From NCBI GenBank assembly GCA_944319795.1, contig CALUFA010000002.1, forward strand, positions 1 through 64,000: DNA of 64,000 nucleotides. Reading direction: 5' to 3'. Source of the stretch: an uncultured Prevotella sp. Lineage in GTDB: Bacteria; Bacteroidota; Bacteroidia; Bacteroidales; Bacteroidaceae. Made by a program: the position numbers and the translations under genes. Positions 61,277-64,000 of the stretch are shown here, in pieces; within the stretch, counting starts at the first letter, position 1; each line of letters begins with the position of its first letter. The notes beneath the pieces are model-generated. The model was not told where the DNA came from. It saw nothing but the letters and a program-made list of their open reading frames with translations, and did not search any database.

Positions 61277-61762
61277 TTACAAATAAACACCTATTCCAAC
61301 CTTAAAACCGAACTTAGAATAATCGGAATGGTTCCTGAACGACTGGTCGTAATAAACTGCCGGTTCAATCGTTACGATGTCGTTCAGAAAGAATGCATAA
61401 CCGATTTCTATGCCCGGCATTAAGTCATTGTAATTATGATACGCATGTACAAACTTCGCGTTTACGCCAAGATACAAACCGTTCTGCCTGACGTAATACC
61501 GTCCGCCTATGCCCAAAGTAACCATGTCGGAAGCGCCTTGCATTCCACTATGCTGCCAACCGAACTGTCCAAGAAGCATCCAATCGTTGTCAACCATGCG
61601 TCCGCCCTTTATGTCCAAACCGATGTTGAACTCTTCCGCACCACTGTAACTCAAGCCGAATCCCGTCACGGAAGAACCTATATACCATTTATCTTTCTCG
61701 AACTGGGCGTAACCCGTCACCGCCATAAACAATGCGATTAACAACAATGATAGTTTTTTCAT
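61277..61762 (-). CDS. Small outer-membrane beta-barrel protein
   Basis: A 161-residue protein: signal peptide 1-19 (MKKLSLLLIALFMAVTGYA), then about eight beta-strands with alternating residues ('YIGSSVTGFGLSYSGAEEFNIGLDIKGG', 'DMVTLGIGGRYYV', 'GLYLGVNAKFVHAYH') ending in 'KFGFKVGIGVYL', as in OmpW/OprF-like or 'outer membrane beta-barrel' families of Bacteroidota. No ligand known. Confidence 0.82.
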   Translation of the reverse strand: MKKLSLLLIALFMAVTGYAQFEKDKWYIGSSVTGFGLSYSGAEEFNIGLDIKGGRMVDNDWMLLGQFGWQHSGMQGASDMVTLGIGGRYYVRQNGLYLGVNAKFVHAYHNYNDLMPGIEIGYAFFLNDIVTIEPAVYYDQSFRNHSDYSKFGFKVGIGVYL

Positions 61763-61854
61763 ATTACATTATTATTTTATGGTTTATCTTCTTAAAACAA
61801 CGACGCACACGCACGCCGCCCATTTTTTATCTTAACGCAAAAGTACGAATTTTA

Positions 61855-61886
61855 TTTGAGTATCACAAAAATATACTATAACTTTG
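61855..61886 (+). promoter_or_regulatory. Promoter of the GHL10 gene
   Basis: TTTG at 61855-61858 and TAACTTTG at 61879-61886 are 20 bp apart, a full consensus match. The leader to the start at 61923 is about 30 bases. Confidence 0.8.
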
Positions 61887-61922
61887 CAATGAATTTGATT
61901 TAATACATACACCCGACAATAA

Positions 61923-63677
61923 ATGATGCCCAAAAACAAGCTGTCTATATACCTATTATTATTTGCGTTGGCATTTACGGTTCCGTGTTTCGGCTACAAC
62001 GAAGGTTTATTTTCTGCACAAATACCCAAATATGAAGTAAGGGCCGTTTGGCTTACGACTTTAGGCGGGCTTGATTGGCCGCGCCAGCGTGCAGGAAACA
62101 GGACGCTGGAACAACAGCAAAAAAAAGAACTTACAGACATACTCGACAAACTTAAGGCCGCCAACATCAACACGGTGCTGTTCCAAACAAGGATACGCGG
62201 AACCGTCATTTACCCTTCGGCAATAGAGCCTTGGGACGAATGCATAACAGGAACGTATGGCAAACGCCCGGAATACGATCCCTTGGCATTCGCCATCGAA
62301 GAATGCCATAAGCGAGGAATGGAAATCCAAGCCTGGGTGGTCGCCATACCGGCAGGCAGATGGAACTCGTTCGGCTGCAGGGCGTTACGCAGGAAACACC
62401 CCGGCCTTATCGTCAAGAAAGGCAACGAGGGGTTCATCGACCCGGCAAATCCAAGGGCCGCCACTTACATTGCAAACATCTGCAAAGAGATTACGGACAA
62501 ATACGACGTCGACGGGATACACCTTGACTACATACGCTATCCAGAGGTATGGGACGGCGGCAGGAGCCAAAGACGCAATCATAGGACGCAAGGAAGAAGC
62601 CATGCCGACGCCGTCAAACTGGAACAACAAATACGAAACATAACAAGTATTGTCCGTTCCGTGCATAATGCTGTTAAGGGCACAAAACCTTGGGTCAAGT
62701 TAAGTTGCGCCACAATAGGCAAATACTCCGACCTCAAACGAAGTTACAGCAACGGATGGAACGCTCTTGTAAAAGGGCGGCAAGACGCCCAAGAATGGTT
62801 AAGGCTCGGCATAGTAGACCAATTATACCCTATGATGTATTTCCGTGGGAACAACTTTTATCCGTTTGCGTTCGATTGGAAAGAGAACAGTCATGGGCGC
62901 ACAGTCGTCCCGGGACTTGGAATATATTTCATGTCAGACGGACAAGGGCGCTGGCCTTTATCCGAAATTGAACGGCAGATGAACGTAGCCAGGGCCAACG
63001 GCATGGGCTACGCGATGTTCCGTGCGAAACATCTTATTGACAATACAAAAGGTATCTATGCCTTTACAAAAGAAACATTCAATACATATCCGGCATTAAT
63101 CCCTCCGACAATCCAAGACAGCATACGTATACCTGAACCTCCGACAAACTTGCAAGCCAAACGAACCGGCGATTACATAAGCGTAAATTGGAACGCACCC
63201 GCCAATGATTATAATACTGACGGAGGATTGGCTTTCAACATTTATGCGAGCGACAAGCTGCCGGTAGACATAAACGACGCACGCAATTTATTGAAAACCT
63301 ACGAAAAAGGAAACTTCCTAACGGTAAAGACAGACAAGCAACTGCATTTCGCAATAACGTCCATCGACAGGTACGGCAACGAGAGCGAGCCTTTATATGA
63401 TGAAGAAGCGGAAAGGCGGAAAGGCAAATCTGGAACGCATACGCATTATAACATACTGTCCAACAATGGTTTATGGCTCAGCCTCCCGCCCAAAGGCCAC
63501 TCTCTTGACGCAGACTACATCGTAATAAAAAGCCTCGCCGGCGTAATCATAGCGACACGTCCTTACAACGGTGAAAAAGCCAATATAGGCGGCATAGCCC
63601 AAGGATGTTATTCAATTTATTCGCTCAACGGCAAAGGCGTAGCCCACAGACTCGGCTTCACAATAATAAAACGGTAG
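61923..63677 (+). CDS. GHL10-family glycoside hydrolase-like protein
   Basis: A 584-residue exported protein. The signal peptide is residues 1-24. The TIM-barrel GHL10 domain runs about 35-370: 'YEVRAVWLTTLGGLDWPRQRAG', 'LDKLKAANINTVLFQTRIRGTVIYPSAIEPW', 'YDPLAFAIEECHKRGMEIQAWVVA', 'YDVDGIHLDYIRYPEVW' (with the likely catalytic Asp) and 'QLYPMMYFRGNNFYPF'. A fibronectin type III-like domain follows (about 398-480), then a short C-terminal strand region. Substrates of this family are uncertain; peptidoglycan- or glycan-related roles have been suggested. ATG codons at 61923 and 61926 both fit. Confidence 0.88.
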   Translation: MMPKNKLSIYLLLFALAFTVPCFGYNEGLFSAQIPKYEVRAVWLTTLGGLDWPRQRAGNRTLEQQQKKELTDILDKLKAANINTVLFQTRIRGTVIYPSAIEPWDECITGTYGKRPEYDPLAFAIEECHKRGMEIQAWVVAIPAGRWNSFGCRALRRKHPGLIVKKGNEGFIDPANPRAATYIANICKEITDKYDVDGIHLDYIRYPEVWDGGRSQRRNHRTQGRSHADAVKLEQQIRNITSIVRSVHNAVKGTKPWVKLSCATIGKYSDLKRSYSNGWNALVKGRQDAQEWLRLGIVDQLYPMMYFRGNNFYPFAFDWKENSHGRTVVPGLGIYFMSDGQGRWPLSEIERQMNVARANGMGYAMFRAKHLIDNTKGIYAFTKETFNTYPALIPPTIQDSIRIPEPPTNLQAKRTGDYISVNWNAPANDYNTDGGLAFNIYASDKLPVDINDARNLLKTYEKGNFLTVKTDKQLHFAITSIDRYGNESEPLYDEEAERRKGKSGTHTHYNILSNNGLWLSLPPKGHSLDADYIVIKSLAGVIIATRPYNGEKANIGGIAQGCYSIYSLNGKGVAHRLGFTIIKR

Positions 63678-63769
63678 GAAACCACGGCCTTAACGAAAGG
63701 CTTGTTCATTAAATGCTCTCCACCATCTACTTTTTTATCGTCAAACGTTCGTTAATTATGCGTTTTTTG

Positions 63770-63777
63770 TAACTTTG
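63770..63777 (+). promoter_or_regulatory. -7 box of the terminal aminotransferase gene
   Basis: TAACTTTG matches TAnnTTTG and lies 27 bases before the ATG at 63805. No clear -33 box. Confidence 0.55.
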
Positions 63778-63804
63778 CACCAGTTTTACAAATAAGAATA
63801 TAAC

Positions 63805-64000
63805 ATGCCACAAATATCAGTCCGGGGATTAGAAATGCCCGAATCTCCAATAAGGAAACTCGCCCCTCTTGCCGCGGCGGCAAAAAACAGGGGGATAAAG
63901 GTTTACCATCTCAACATCGGGCAACCTGACCTGCCTACGCCGCAGGTGGCTATCGACGCTATAAGGAACATCGACCGCACGGTTCTCGAATATTCCCCTT
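63805..64000 (+). CDS. Pyridoxal-phosphate aminotransferase, N-terminal part (cut by window end)
   Basis: Sixty-five residues are visible before the edge: MPQISVRGLEMPESPIRKL, then 'AAAAKNRGIKVYHLNIGQPDLPTPQVAIDAIRNIDRTVLEYSP'. 'HLNIGQPDLPTP' is the usual start of class I/II aminotransferases related to aspartate/aromatic aminotransferases. The PLP lysine lies outside the window, so substrate class cannot be told. Confidence 0.85.
   Translation, partial: MPQISVRGLEMPESPIRKLAPLAAAAKNRGIKVYHLNIGQPDLPTPQVAIDAIRNIDRTVLEYSP

Overview
The window is a 64 kb stretch of a Bacteroidota chromosome, most likely order Bacteroidales and probably near Prevotella. The evidence is gene content: a complete Na+-translocating NADH:quinone reductase operon, the L28-L33-DUF4295 ribosomal cluster, serine palmitoyltransferase, a 'putative porin', DUF4468 and DUF5103 proteins, and a TamB giant. 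Promoters also carry the phylum-specific TAnnTTTG -7 box, often with a TTTG -33 box 19-20 bp upstream. No species can be named from sequence reading alone. Most genes are housekeeping; the accessory interest lies in one surface-polysaccharide island and in repeat-rich intergenic regions.

Layout. 1-2.9 kb: the tail of an unidentified gene, a possible 34-residue small gene, then agmatine deiminase and N-carbamoylputrescine amidase (agmatine to putrescine). 2.97-7.4 kb: a TamB-like protein. 7.4-8.0 kb: a repeat island. 8.0-9.8 kb: a DMT permease and truA. 10-16.5 kb: a surface-glycan island with an LpxL-like acyltransferase, four Stealth-family phosphotransferases, a GT92 glycosyltransferase and a class II Fic protein. 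16.7-19.1 kb: a 55-residue small gene, a sodium:solute symporter and a second repeat island. 19.1-29.6 kb, mostly on the minus strand: trxB, glutathione peroxidase, a DUF5103 protein, an HU-transmembrane-LysM fusion with a second HU, rimO-ftsY, the small ribosomal operon, cinA-like, tsaD and map. 30.3-34.2 kb: a HIT protein, then DUF4468, a two-helix membrane protein and a porin. 34.4-40.4 kb: nqrABCDEF, ending in a repeat-derived terminator. 40.7-48.1 kb, minus strand: a CE12 esterase carrying a broken CE8 piece, hisS, purA, a Fur-like regulator, an AlkD-like protein, an M49 peptidase and an AraC regulator. 48.7-51.7 kb: a 114-residue unknown, a YgiQ radical-SAM protein and a PP2C-like protein. 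51.7-64 kb: a phytase-like esterase, tRNA-Pro, serine palmitoyltransferase divergent from a lipid kinase, riboflavin synthase, an apparent stand-alone ncRNA, a C69 dipeptidase, an M23 peptidase, nadC, a small beta-barrel, a GHL10 glycosidase and the start of an aminotransferase.

Two repeat systems run through the intergenic DNA. One is a set of tandem arrays with an exact 22-bp period built on the palindrome AAAAGGCNRCCTTTT (six arrays). The other is a roughly 190-200 bp element bounded by inverted TGTCACAATGTCAC ends (two full copies and one half copy). All three copies of the second lie beside an array of the first, always between convergent genes. I see no CRISPR array, phage, complete insertion sequence or antibiotic-resistance gene.

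Start codons were moved downstream of the longest reading frame wherever a signal peptide, family start or promoter position required it. Functions come from recognised motifs and remembered family architecture; no database search was run.
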